DNA of 64,000 nt, from contig NZ_JABWSY010000006.1 in assembly GCF_013396335.1 (NCBI RefSeq), positions 1 through 64,000 of the forward strand, given 5' to 3'. The stretch is from Bacillus sp. EB106-08-02-XG196. GTDB taxonomy: Bacteria; Bacillota; Bacilli; Bacillales; Cytobacillaceae. The notes beneath the pieces were generated by a model. That model did no database searches, was not told where the DNA came from, and saw nothing but the letters and a program-made list of their open reading frames with translations. Shown piece after piece: positions 35,281 to 43,455 of the stretch. Positions within the stretch are counted from its first letter, which is position 1. The number at the start of each line of letters is the position of its first letter. The position numbers and the translations under genes are program-made.

Positions 35281-37286
35281 TGGAAATTGCCCTTATTGGA
35301 AACCCAAATACAGGTAAAACCTCATTGTTTAATAATCTTACAGGATCCTATGAGTATGTGGGCAACTGGAGCGGCGTTACAGTTGAAAAGAAAGTCGGGG
35401 TTTTCAAGAATCATATAGGAAAATTAATTGATTTGCCTGGAATATATTCCTTGAATCCATTATCAAAGGATGAAGGAGTCGTTACCACTTACTTTCTAGA
35501 GGAACAAGTTGATAGACTGTTAAATATTCTCGATGCTTCTCAATTAGAACGAAATTTGCATTTGACCTTGCAGCTTCTCGAATATGAGAAACCTGCCTTG
35601 ATTGGTTTGAATATGATTGACGTCGCGAATAATCGCGGCATTAATATAGATACAGATAAGTTATCCCAGATTTTAGGTGTACCCGTTGTACCAGTTGTGG
35701 CAAGAAGTGGTAAAGGCTGCGACACTTTAATAGAAGTTATCTCAACAAGTACGGATCATTCAAAGGTAAAAAAACATGTTTACTATGGAAAAGCAATCGA
35801 GGACGGTATAACCAAATTAAGTATGGAGCTAATAGGAAAAACAGAGCATTCACCAAGATGGCTCGCCCTACAACTATTTGAGGGGAATGAATACGTAAAT
35901 CATTATCTTTCTGATCTTGTAGAACCTAGTATACTGGTATCACTTGTTTCAAATTTGGAATCAGTCGTAAAACAAGAAAATAGTCATGTTAAATCGCTGG
36001 CAAACTATATTTATCGGAAGAGAAAAGAAGTTATAGAAAAAATAGTAGAGGCATCTGTTCAAAAGGGGAGTACCATTGTACCTTTGTCTGAAAGAATTGA
36101 CGCCATCGTAACCAATCACTATTTAGGAATGCCAATCTTCCTAATATGTATGTATTTGATGTTTATGCTGACCTTTGATTGGCTGGGTACTCCATTATCT
36201 GATATTTTGGACGGGATATTAACAGGACCAGTGACAACAGGCTTCGAAAAATTCCTTGGTGTTATTCATGCTTCAGACTTTATCCATGCATTGATTATTG
36301 AAGGACTGATTGCTGGTGTCGGCGGGGTACTGGTATTTGTTCCACAGATATTTATTCTCTTCTTTTTTATTTCCCTGTTAGAGGATTCTGGGTACATGGC
36401 TAGGGTTGCCCTCGTAATGGACCGGATTATGGAGTCTGTTGGACTAAATGGAAAGGCATTTATTCCAATGATGATTGGATTTGGCTGTAATGTTCCTGGA
36501 ATTATGGCTGCAAGAACGATAGAAACACCAAGAGAGAGACTAATGACCATATTATTGACACCATTAATGTCATGCTCAGCACGCTTACCGGTTTATGCAT
36601 TATTTGTTGGAGCATTTTTTGTGGGTCATAAAGCACTAGTGGTATTAAGTCTTTATGTTCTAGGAATCGTTGTCGCGTTACTACTAGCAAAAATATTTAC
36701 TAAAACATTATTAAAATCAGAAATATCTTTATTCGTTATAGAGCTGCCGCCATATCGTCTTCCTCAAGTTCAATCGCTTTGGAGAAGTACCTGGGATAAG
36801 GGCAAAGGTTTTGTTAGAAAGGCAGGAACGTTTATCTTTGCAGGCTCCGTTTTCATTTGGCTATTATCATATTCAGGCCCGAATGGATTAAAAGTGGATA
36901 TGGATGACAGCTTTTTAGCTGCAATAGGTAATTTGTTTGCACCGCTATTAGAGCCAATAGGATTTGGTACTTGGCAGGCTGCAGCATCTTTAATAACAGG
37001 ATTCTTAGCAAAAGAAGCAATTATTTCAACCATGAATATTATTTACTTTGTTCCAGAAAACGCGAGTCTGCAAGGTTTATTGAGTGATTTTTACACACCG
37101 CTGGCTGCCTATAGCTTTATGGTTTTTATACTATTATATATACCATGTTTAGCCACTGCTGCAACCATTTATAAAGAAACAGGTTCAAAGAAATGGACTG
37201 CATTTTCTATCCTTTACGCACTATTTATTGCATATGTTTTGTGTTTGGTCATTTATCAAGGCGGTAAACTGTTTGGATTAGTCTAA
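35280..37286 (+). CDS. feoB: Ferrous iron transporter B
   Basis: A 668-residue Fe(II) transporter. The N-terminal G domain has GNPNTGKTS (residues ~7-15), NWSGVTVEKK, DLPG and NMID, followed by a helical insert with two Gate-type membrane regions. The membrane core carries the conserved cysteine segment GFGCNVPGIMAART and ends near residue 660. The ATG at 35280 overlaps the feoA stop; a longer frame starting at 35217 lies inside feoA. Works with FeoA to import ferrous iron. Confidence 0.94.
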   Translation: MEIALIGNPNTGKTSLFNNLTGSYEYVGNWSGVTVEKKVGVFKNHIGKLIDLPGIYSLNPLSKDEGVVTTYFLEEQVDRLLNILDASQLERNLHLTLQLLEYEKPALIGLNMIDVANNRGINIDTDKLSQILGVPVVPVVARSGKGCDTLIEVISTSTDHSKVKKHVYYGKAIEDGITKLSMELIGKTEHSPRWLALQLFEGNEYVNHYLSDLVEPSILVSLVSNLESVVKQENSHVKSLANYIYRKRKEVIEKIVEASVQKGSTIVPLSERIDAIVTNHYLGMPIFLICMYLMFMLTFDWLGTPLSDILDGILTGPVTTGFEKFLGVIHASDFIHALIIEGLIAGVGGVLVFVPQIFILFFFISLLEDSGYMARVALVMDRIMESVGLNGKAFIPMMIGFGCNVPGIMAARTIETPRERLMTILLTPLMSCSARLPVYALFVGAFFVGHKALVVLSLYVLGIVVALLLAKIFTKTLLKSEISLFVIELPPYRLPQVQSLWRSTWDKGKGFVRKAGTFIFAGSVFIWLLSYSGPNGLKVDMDDSFLAAIGNLFAPLLEPIGFGTWQAAASLITGFLAKEAIISTMNIIYFVPENASLQGLLSDFYTPLAAYSFMVFILLYIPCLATAATIYKETGSKKWTAFSILYALFIAYVLCLVIYQGGKLFGLV

Positions 37287-37303
37287 TTAGGTAGGTGTTC
37301 CGT

Positions 37304-37468
37304 ATGATAGCAAATATAGGTAGTTTCATAATAGGCGCTGCAATTTTTGGTTATGCAGCATGGGCATTAGTGAAGTTTATTAATAAATCAAAAAAAGGAA
37401 AATGTGCAGCATGTGATCTTGAAAAGTCCTGTTCTACTCAAAGTCAATGTGGGATTCCTCCTAAATAA
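37304..37468 (+). CDS. FeoB-associated cysteine-rich membrane protein
   Basis: A 54-residue protein with one membrane helix (FIIGAAIFGYAAWALVKF) and a cytosolic tail with four cysteines (CAACDL and CSTQSQC pairs). This is the layout of the FeoB_associated family that often follows feoB. It starts 17 bases after feoB with GTAGGTG as the ribosome site. It is too short for most gene finders. Its role in iron uptake is not known. Confidence 0.8.
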   Translation: MIANIGSFIIGAAIFGYAAWALVKFINKSKKGKCAACDLEKSCSTQSQCGIPPK

Positions 37469-37474
37469 AACGCT

Positions 37475-37508
37475 AAAACTGCTATCATTTAAACGATAGC
37501 AGTTTTTT
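37475..37508 (+). terminator. feo operon terminator
   Basis: AAAACTGCTATC pairs with GATAGCAGTTTT and ends in a T-run. Confidence 0.85.
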
Positions 37509-37571
37509 CTTTTAAAAATAAGGCAACTTGTGTAAAATTACACTAGTAGGTTTTTGAAAGAAGGTCTTAGC

Positions 37572-38027
37572 ATGAATAGGGAAGAAATCATTATGCTAGT
37601 TTCAGATAAATTGCGATTGATTCGTACAGAAGCAGGCTATACCCAGGATAAAATGGCGGAAATCATTGGAGTGTCAAAGAAAACCCTAGTACAGGTCGAA
37701 AAAGGAAGGGTCCTTGCAGGCTGGTCTACTGTTGTTACTGTATGTGCTTTATTCAGGGAGACAGAAACGGTCCAATTTCTATTTGGAAATGAACCGCTTG
37801 AAGTTTTGGAGACTGTTGCTCGCGAAGGTATTGATTATCGGAAAATGAAAACGTTTGGAGGCCGAATTTGGTGGCGTGAGGTCTCAAGGAAAAACGGATT
37901 CATCCTTCAACAGAATATTCTTAGCAAGCATTTCCGAATATTGGATGACAAACATTATCGGGTATACAGCAGCTTTGATGAAAAACAATCAAAAATACGA
38001 TTTAAAGAATTAACAAAGAACGATTAA
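37572..38027 (+). CDS. XRE-family regulator
   Basis: A 151-residue DNA-binding protein. Residues ~8-65 form an XRE helix-turn-helix (LRLIRTEAGYTQDKMAEIIG and SKKTLVQVEKG). The C-terminal part (FGGRIWWREV, FILQQNILSKHFRILDDKH) is of unknown family. The ATG at 37572 has AAGAAGG 8 bases upstream; a TTG at 37554 would add six residues. Monocistronic, between terminators. Confidence 0.75.
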   Translation: MNREEIIMLVSDKLRLIRTEAGYTQDKMAEIIGVSKKTLVQVEKGRVLAGWSTVVTVCALFRETETVQFLFGNEPLEVLETVAREGIDYRKMKTFGGRIWWREVSRKNGFILQQNILSKHFRILDDKHYRVYSSFDEKQSKIRFKELTKND

Positions 38028-38029
38028 AG

Positions 38030-38063
38030 AAAAGCATTCGAATTTTTTTCGAATGCTTTTCTT
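38030..38063 (+). terminator. Terminator after XRE regulator
   Basis: AAAAGCATTCGAA pairs with TTCGAATGCTTTT and ends in TCTTTTT. Confidence 0.85.
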
Positions 38064-38140
38064 TTTGGATAATTTTACCCTATTTAGGGAAAAAGAAAAT
38101 GATGTCCTGCATTACTATTTTTATTTTTTTAGGAGGAACC

Positions 38141-40171
38141 ATGAAAAAGGTAGTGAATAATTGGAAGCGATGGCATATGAACCAACTAATGGTTCTCTCG
38201 TTTTCGCTTTTAGTTTTAGGCTTTCTAGGTATCGTATATGCATATTCAATGGATGCGGATATTTCTTCACTAAGGAATGAGCTTCCCCAGGCAACTGTAT
38301 TTTATGATTTGAATGGAGAGGTTGCAAGTAAAGTTTCAGCAAATAAAAATGAAGGTGTCCCTATCAATCAGGTACCTGACTCTTTGAAGAATGCCGTCAT
38401 TGCCATAGAGGACCACCGATTCTACGAGCATCATGGCGTCGATTATATTGGTATTACAAGAGCACTGATAAGGGATATCAAAGCTCGTGGTATGGTAGAA
38501 GGCGGCAGTACCATTACCCAGCAATTAACGAAAAACACACTGCTTACCTCTCAAAAAACGTTAAAGAGAAAAGTAGATGAGGTATTCCTTGCCATGCAAA
38601 TTGAGCGACAATACAGCAAACAGGAAATCCTTCAAATGTATTTAAACCAGATATATTTTGGTGATGGTGCTTGGGGGATAAAGCATGCTGCACGAAATTA
38701 CTTTGGAAAAGATGTCAAGGATCTGTCCATTAGCGAATCGGCATTGCTGGCAGGTTTGATTAAAGCACCTTCTGCTTTAAATCCCTATCACCACTTAGAA
38801 AAAGCAACACAAAGGAGAAATCTTGTTTTAGCACAAATGAAGAACCAGGGATATATAACGATTCAGCAGTATGAACAAGCCATGAATGAAAAAGTAATAT
38901 TAAATGATAAAGGAGGAGACCCGTTCCGAGGGAAGTATCCTCACTATGTTGACCAAGTCTTTGAAGAGGCGATTAATGTATATCATTTATCACAGGATGA
39001 ATTATTAACTGGCGGATATCAGATTTACACTGAGCTTGATTCTACTATGCAGAATGCTATGGAGAAAACCTATCAAAAAGATGAGTTATTCCCAAAAGGT
39101 ACTGACCAAATGGTCCAAAGCGGCGGAATATTAATTGATCCCAAAACAGGTGGAATCCGCGCCATTGTTGGTGGACGCGGAGAGCACACTTTTAGAGGAT
39201 ATAATCGAGCAACGGGGTTAAAGGCACAGCCAGGTTCATCCATTAAACCGCTCGCAGTCTATACTCCTGCACTCGAAAATGGCTGGGAAATAACCGATAT
39301 GTTAAAGGATGAACCGATGAGCTTTGGTGAATATGAGCCGAGCAATTACAACCATGAATACGCTGGGGAAGTTCCTATGTATGAAGCAGTAAGGGATTCA
39401 AAAAATGTTGCAGCTGTCTGGTTATTGAACGAAATTGGGATTGAAAAGGGATTAGATTCGGCCGAACGTTTTGGAATACCACTAGAAAAGGGTGACCGCA
39501 ATCTATCACTTGCACTTGGAGGAGTAGAAGAAGGAGTATCTCCGTTGATAATGGCTGAGGCCTATTCTGCCTTCTCAAATAATGGGGTTCGGATGAAAGC
39601 CCATGTTATTAAAAAGATTGTGGATGCAGAAGGGAATACAGTAGCAGAATGGAAGGAAAGAAAGGAAAGAGTCACTACAAAAGCTGTATCAGAGGACATA
39701 AACACAATGCTGCTTGGTGTTGTTGACCACGGGTCTGGAAAAAACGCTCAAATCCCTGGTAGAGAAATTGCCGGAAAAACAGGCTCAACGCAAGTACCAA
39801 TTGAAGGAGTTAAAGGTGTCAAGGATCAATGGTTTGTAGGTTATACTCCACAATTAGTTGGAGCGGTCTGGGTCGGCTATGATAAAACAGATGAAAAACA
39901 TTATTTGAAAACAACTAGCAGTGCAGGTGCAGCCATTGTATTTCGTGAAGTCATGAAGGAGGCATTAAAAGGCACGCCTTCAACCAGCTTTAATGTCCCA
40001 TTCATCGATGGATTGATTCAAAAGAAGCAAGAGGAAGAAATAGAAATGGACCTAGATGCAATTGAAGAGCATATTAATAAAGGTGCAAGGAAATGGGAAG
40101 AAAAGTGGAGGAAACAAAAGGAAAAGTGGGAAAAGCGCTGGAAAAAAATTGGCCCTAATATGAATCACTAA
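38141..40171 (+). CDS. Class A penicillin-binding protein
   Basis: A 676-residue bifunctional cell-wall synthase. An N-terminal membrane anchor (residues ~15-37) is followed by a glycosyltransferase domain (AIEDHRFYEHHGVDY, GGSTITQQLTKN, MYLNQIYFG) and a transpeptidase domain with the catalytic SxxK box GSSIKP, the SKN triad (VRDSKNVAA) and the KTG box (GKTGSTQVP). The C terminus is a highly charged helix. Length and layout fit the PbpG/PbpF-type branch, but the exact ortholog is not certain. The ATG at 38141 has AGGAGG just upstream. Confidence 0.9.
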   Translation: MKKVVNNWKRWHMNQLMVLSFSLLVLGFLGIVYAYSMDADISSLRNELPQATVFYDLNGEVASKVSANKNEGVPINQVPDSLKNAVIAIEDHRFYEHHGVDYIGITRALIRDIKARGMVEGGSTITQQLTKNTLLTSQKTLKRKVDEVFLAMQIERQYSKQEILQMYLNQIYFGDGAWGIKHAARNYFGKDVKDLSISESALLAGLIKAPSALNPYHHLEKATQRRNLVLAQMKNQGYITIQQYEQAMNEKVILNDKGGDPFRGKYPHYVDQVFEEAINVYHLSQDELLTGGYQIYTELDSTMQNAMEKTYQKDELFPKGTDQMVQSGGILIDPKTGGIRAIVGGRGEHTFRGYNRATGLKAQPGSSIKPLAVYTPALENGWEITDMLKDEPMSFGEYEPSNYNHEYAGEVPMYEAVRDSKNVAAVWLLNEIGIEKGLDSAERFGIPLEKGDRNLSLALGGVEEGVSPLIMAEAYSAFSNNGVRMKAHVIKKIVDAEGNTVAEWKERKERVTTKAVSEDINTMLLGVVDHGSGKNAQIPGREIAGKTGSTQVPIEGVKGVKDQWFVGYTPQLVGAVWVGYDKTDEKHYLKTTSSAGAAIVFREVMKEALKGTPSTSFNVPFIDGLIQKKQEEEIEMDLDAIEEHINKGARKWEEKWRKQKEKWEKRWKKIGPNMNH

Positions 40172-40176
40172 TGCGT

Positions 40177-40200
40177 AAGGCACGAAATTATTCGTGCCTT
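40177..40200 (+). terminator. Terminator after penicillin-binding protein gene
   Basis: AAGGCACGAA pairs with TTCGTGCCTT over a 4-base loop. Confidence 0.75.
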
Positions 40201-40243
40201 TTGTGTTAGAGATTTATATATTCAATAAAAATATTATAAAATA

Positions 40244-40268
40244 TGAACGAAATTAATACTTTACCGTC
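40244..40268 (+). promoter_or_regulatory. ECF-type promoter of the sigY-like operon
   Basis: TGAACG at 40244 and CGTC at 40265 are separated by 15 bp, as in ECF sigma promoters (sigma Y, W and X read TGAAC–CGTC-like sites). Autoregulation by the encoded sigma factor is expected. Confidence 0.6.
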
Positions 40269-40321
40269 TTATACATAAACAGAAAAAGAGGGATAGATGG
40301 GGGAAAGAGAGGACAAGTGTG

Positions 40322-40879
40322 ATGGATCCGTTAATAAAAAGTGCAAAAGAAGGGGATCATCTTGCATTTGCCATGTTGTTTAAAGAAAATTATCCGTTCC
40401 TTGTAAAGTACTTAATGAAAATTACAATGAATCCAGATATTGCAGAGGAACTTGCACAGGAAACAATGGCAAAATGTATTCAAAAAATTCATCTCTATAA
40501 TGGTCAAAGCAAATTTTCCACTTGGCTGATTTCCATTGCTACCAATGCTTATATTGACCAATGCAGAAAACAAAAAAGAGAAAACCAATGGAAAGGACAA
40601 GAAGAAGTTTATCGAAAGCTGAAATGGCATTTTGAAAGCCGGAATGAGGAATGGAACGATGCGCTAGAGGCATTAGGTAAATTACCTGTTGACGTTAGGG
40701 TTCCCATTGTACTGAAGCATTATTATGGTTACTCCTATGATGAGATTGGTGCATGGATGAAAATATCCTCTGGAACGGTGAAATCAAGAGTTCATAATGG
40801 AATTTTGGCGGTAAGAAGGGAGCTGAAACTAGGTGAAGAAACAGAAGGTCGTCATACTCGACAACGAACAACAAAATAA
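40322..40879 (+). CDS. sigY: ECF sigma factor, SigY-like
   Basis: A 185-residue ECF sigma factor with region 2 (NPDIAEELAQETMAKCIQKI, KFSTWLISIATNAYIDQCRK) and region 4 (LPVDVRVPIVLKHYYGYSYD, ISSGTVKSRVHNG). The next two genes match the yxlC and yxlD pattern of the B. subtilis sigY operon, which supports the name. The later operon genes yxlE, yxlF and yxlG are absent. ATG at 40322 with GAGAGGA upstream. Confidence 0.78.
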   Translation: MDPLIKSAKEGDHLAFAMLFKENYPFLVKYLMKITMNPDIAEELAQETMAKCIQKIHLYNGQSKFSTWLISIATNAYIDQCRKQKRENQWKGQEEVYRKLKWHFESRNEEWNDALEALGKLPVDVRVPIVLKHYYGYSYDEIGAWMKISSGTVKSRVHNGILAVRRELKLGEETEGRHTRQRTTK

Positions 40880-41180
40880 ACATGACTTGGATGCTATTCA
40901 CAAAATGCAAGAAGGGTGGAGCAAGGTTGATCAATTCCCTGTATATACTCCGGATCTCCAGTGGTTTGAAAACATGGTACGAACTGAGAAGGAAAATAGC
41001 AGAAAAAAATTAAGGAAAGAACTATCCATATTTCTGATAATTGCCTTATTTATCTTAAGTGGAATCATTGTTTCTTTTTATCAGATGCCAGTAGTTTTTA
41101 TTTTCATTCAAATCATTACTCCGGTATTTATTGCATACTATACAATTTCTAGGTTTCGTAAGAAGGTGAAAAATCAATGA
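40833..41180 (+). CDS. YxlC-like anti-sigma factor
   Basis: A 115-residue protein with a soluble N-terminal part and two membrane helices (LSIFLIIALFILSGIIVSF and VVFIFIQIITPVFIAYYTI). Layout and place fit YxlC, which with YxlD holds sigma Y inactive. It starts at a GTG inside the sigma gene (47-base overlap), so synthesis of the pair is coupled. Confidence 0.7.
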   Translation: MKKQKVVILDNEQQNKHDLDAIHKMQEGWSKVDQFPVYTPDLQWFENMVRTEKENSRKKLRKELSIFLIIALFILSGIIVSFYQMPVVFIFIQIITPVFIAYYTISRFRKKVKNQ

Positions 41181-41377
41181 ATAATGATTACTCACCAACT
41201 CTTATCGTTATTGTTGCTGCTATTCTTTTTCTCCAAAGTATCTATTTATTCTTAGATGCTAGGAAACGAAATCACAACTATTGGTTATGGGGAATCGTCG
41301 GCCTCATTCAAGCTCCGATGCCAACTCTTTTTTACTTAGTATTTATTCGTAAGATATTTCGAAAAAGGACAGATTAA
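41177..41377 (+). CDS. YxlD-like small membrane protein
   Basis: A 66-residue protein with two membrane helices (TLIVIVAAILFLQSIYLFL and YWLWGIVGLIQAPMPTLFYL), overlapping the previous gene by 4 bases (ATGA). It resembles YxlD, needed for sigma-Y inhibition. No later gene of that operon follows. Confidence 0.65.
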   Translation: MNNDYSPTLIVIVAAILFLQSIYLFLDARKRNHNYWLWGIVGLIQAPMPTLFYLVFIRKIFRKRTD

Positions 41378-41406
41378 TCAAATAGGAAAATTCTGAAAAA
41401 TGGGAA

Positions 41407-41435
41407 TTGACATTTAAATGAACTGGTGATAATCT
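41407..41435 (+). promoter_or_regulatory. Strong sigma-A promoter of the bmr leader
   Basis: TTGACA at 41407, a 17-bp spacer with an extended TG, and TAATCT at 41430. It lies just before the leader-peptide frame at 41474. Confidence 0.75.
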
Positions 41436-41473
41436 AACAAAGGATGAAAAAAAAGGAAATGGAGGGTTACGAA

Positions 41474-41548
41474 ATGATTGTATTACACAGCACTTTATCA
41501 GCAACTGAATACTTGAATGTAACCTGGTCCATTATGATCTCTTTTTAA
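41474..41548 (+). CDS. BmrB-like leader peptide
   Basis: A 24-residue open frame (MIVLHSTLSATEY start) with GGAGGG 7 bases before the ATG and followed by two terminators. In B. subtilis the bmrCD genes are preceded by a leader peptide, BmrB, whose stalled translation under antibiotics opens the operon by attenuation. Position and arrangement here match; the peptide sequence itself cannot prove it. Confidence 0.65.
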   Translation: MIVLHSTLSATEYLNVTWSIMISF

Positions 41549-41577
41549 TGATTCCATATTTTAATTAGATGAAAATC

Positions 41578-41624
41578 AAAACACAGGTTGCGTTTTTTAT
41601 CGTACGTAACGTGTGTTTTTTTGT
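41578..41624 (+). terminator. First attenuator hairpin before bmrC
   Basis: AAAACACAGGTTGCG pairs with CGTAACGTGTGTTTT (one mismatch), followed by a T-run. It lies 30 bases after the leader peptide. Confidence 0.7.
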
Positions 41625-41641
41625 CTCTTTTTTTAGTTTTG

Positions 41642-41674
41642 AGGCATACTGCACTTTTGCGGTATGCCTTTTTC
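41642..41674 (+). terminator. Second attenuator hairpin before bmrC
   Basis: AGGCATACTGC pairs with GCGGTATGCCT and runs into TTTTTC. Two tandem terminators before the gene point to tight attenuation control. Confidence 0.75.
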
Positions 41675-41697
41675 TTTTTGCATAGGGGGGAATCAGT

Positions 41698-43455
41698 ATG
41701 TTTTCGGTTTTAAAGAAATTAAGTTGGTTTTTTAAAGAATATTGGAAGCGTTATGTCATTGCCATTTCCTTATTAATTCTAGTTGGAATCTTGGATGTTG
41801 TGCCGCCAAAATTAATTGGAATGGCCATTGATGATATTCAGGTTGGCGAAATGAGTAATGGAAAAATAGTAAAATATGTGGGTTTTCTTTTATTAATAAT
41901 GGTTTTTTCATATGGAATTACCTATGTTTGGATGTATAAGTTATTCGGCGGGGCTTTTCTTGTAGAAAGAAAGTTGAGGTCGAGATTTATGAAACATTTA
42001 TTAAAAATGTCTCCAACCTTTTATGAAAAAAATAGAACGGGCGATTTAATGGCGAGAGCAACAAATGACCTAAAGGCAATTTCCATCACCGCAGGGTTTG
42101 GGATATTGACGCTAGTCGATTCAAGTGTCTGGATGCTTACGCTTATCATCACCATGGGGCTATTAATTAGTTGGAAGCTAACGATTGCAGCAATCCTGCC
42201 TCTTCCGATTATGGCTTACATCATGCAAATTTACGGGAAAAGAATTCATAAGCGCTTTATGGATGCACAGGATGCGTTCGGGGAGTTAAATGACCGCGTT
42301 TTGGAATCTGTTGCAGGTGTAAGAGTTATTCGTGCCTATGTTCAGGAAGAAGCAGATGGGAGAAGGTTCCACCAGTTAACAGAGGATGTCTTTGAAAAAA
42401 ATATCAAAGTTGCAAGGATTGACTCGTTATTTGATCCAACTGTAAAAATACTAGTCGGATTAAGCTATATGATTGGTCTTGGTTATGGTGCCTACTTAGT
42501 CTTTAATCAGGCTATTACCTTAGGTGACCTTGTTGCCTTTAATGTCTATTTAGGGATGCTAATTTGGCCGATGTTTGCGATAGGCGAATTAATTAATATC
42601 ATGCAGCGAGGAAATGCATCCTTAGATCGGGTAAATGAAACTCTTTCCTTTCAAGAGACCGTAGAGAATCCTGCTCAGCCTATTAAGGTCGAAAATCCAG
42701 AGCGAATTGATTTTGAAAAGGTAACGTTTCGATACCCTTCATCTAAGGAAGATAATTTAACGAATATTTCTGTACAATTGCTTCAAGGGCAGACATTAGG
42801 TATTGTTGGAAAAACCGGTAGTGGAAAAACAACATTTATCAAACAGCTATTAAGACAATATCCGCTTGGAAGTGGTGAACTATCCATCTCAGGTGTTCAC
42901 CTTAAAGAGCAGACTCTGAATCAAGTTCGTAAATGGATTGGTTATGTGCCTCAGGACCATGTCCTTTTTTCAAAAAGTGTAAAAGAAAATATTCTTTTCG
43001 GGAACAGTGAAGCAACTGAAGGAGAATTGGAGAAAGCCATCGACCTATCTGCATTTAGAAAGGATTTAGAATTGCTCCCGGAAGGGTTAGAAACTCTTGT
43101 GGGTGAAAAAGGAGTAGCACTTTCTGGCGGTCAAAAGCAAAGAATTTCAATCGCACGTGCGCTAATAAGAAATCCTGAAATTCTTATTCTTGATGATTCC
43201 TTGTCTGCAGTTGATGCAAAAACAGAAAAGAGAATCATTGACAATATTCGTGAAATAAGAAATGACAAAACAACCATTATCACCACTCACAGAATGTCAG
43301 CCGTTCAGCATGCAGACCAAATCCTTGTTCTTGATGAAGGCCGGATCATTGAAGAAGGGACCCATGAACAGCTCCTTGCTGCTGATGGCTGGTATAAAGA
43401 ACAATATTTACGACAACAAGTTGAAAATAATCTTGAAGAGGAGGTGACGACATGA
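41698..43455 (+). CDS. bmrC: Multidrug ABC exporter half, BmrC-type
   Basis: A 585-residue ABC exporter half-unit: six membrane helices, Walker A GKTGSGKTT, signature LSGGQKQRIS, and Walker B ILILDDSLSAVD. The catalytic Glu after Walker B is Asp, the degenerate site known for BmrC in the BmrCD heterodimer. It overlaps bmrD by 4 bases. Export of many drugs is known for the pair. ATG with GGGGGG upstream. Confidence 0.85.
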   Translation: MFSVLKKLSWFFKEYWKRYVIAISLLILVGILDVVPPKLIGMAIDDIQVGEMSNGKIVKYVGFLLLIMVFSYGITYVWMYKLFGGAFLVERKLRSRFMKHLLKMSPTFYEKNRTGDLMARATNDLKAISITAGFGILTLVDSSVWMLTLIITMGLLISWKLTIAAILPLPIMAYIMQIYGKRIHKRFMDAQDAFGELNDRVLESVAGVRVIRAYVQEEADGRRFHQLTEDVFEKNIKVARIDSLFDPTVKILVGLSYMIGLGYGAYLVFNQAITLGDLVAFNVYLGMLIWPMFAIGELINIMQRGNASLDRVNETLSFQETVENPAQPIKVENPERIDFEKVTFRYPSSKEDNLTNISVQLLQGQTLGIVGKTGSGKTTFIKQLLRQYPLGSGELSISGVHLKEQTLNQVRKWIGYVPQDHVLFSKSVKENILFGNSEATEGELEKAIDLSAFRKDLELLPEGLETLVGEKGVALSGGQKQRISIARALIRNPEILILDDSLSAVDAKTEKRIIDNIREIRNDKTTIITTHRMSAVQHADQILVLDEGRIIEEGTHEQLLAADGWYKEQYLRQQVENNLEEEVTT

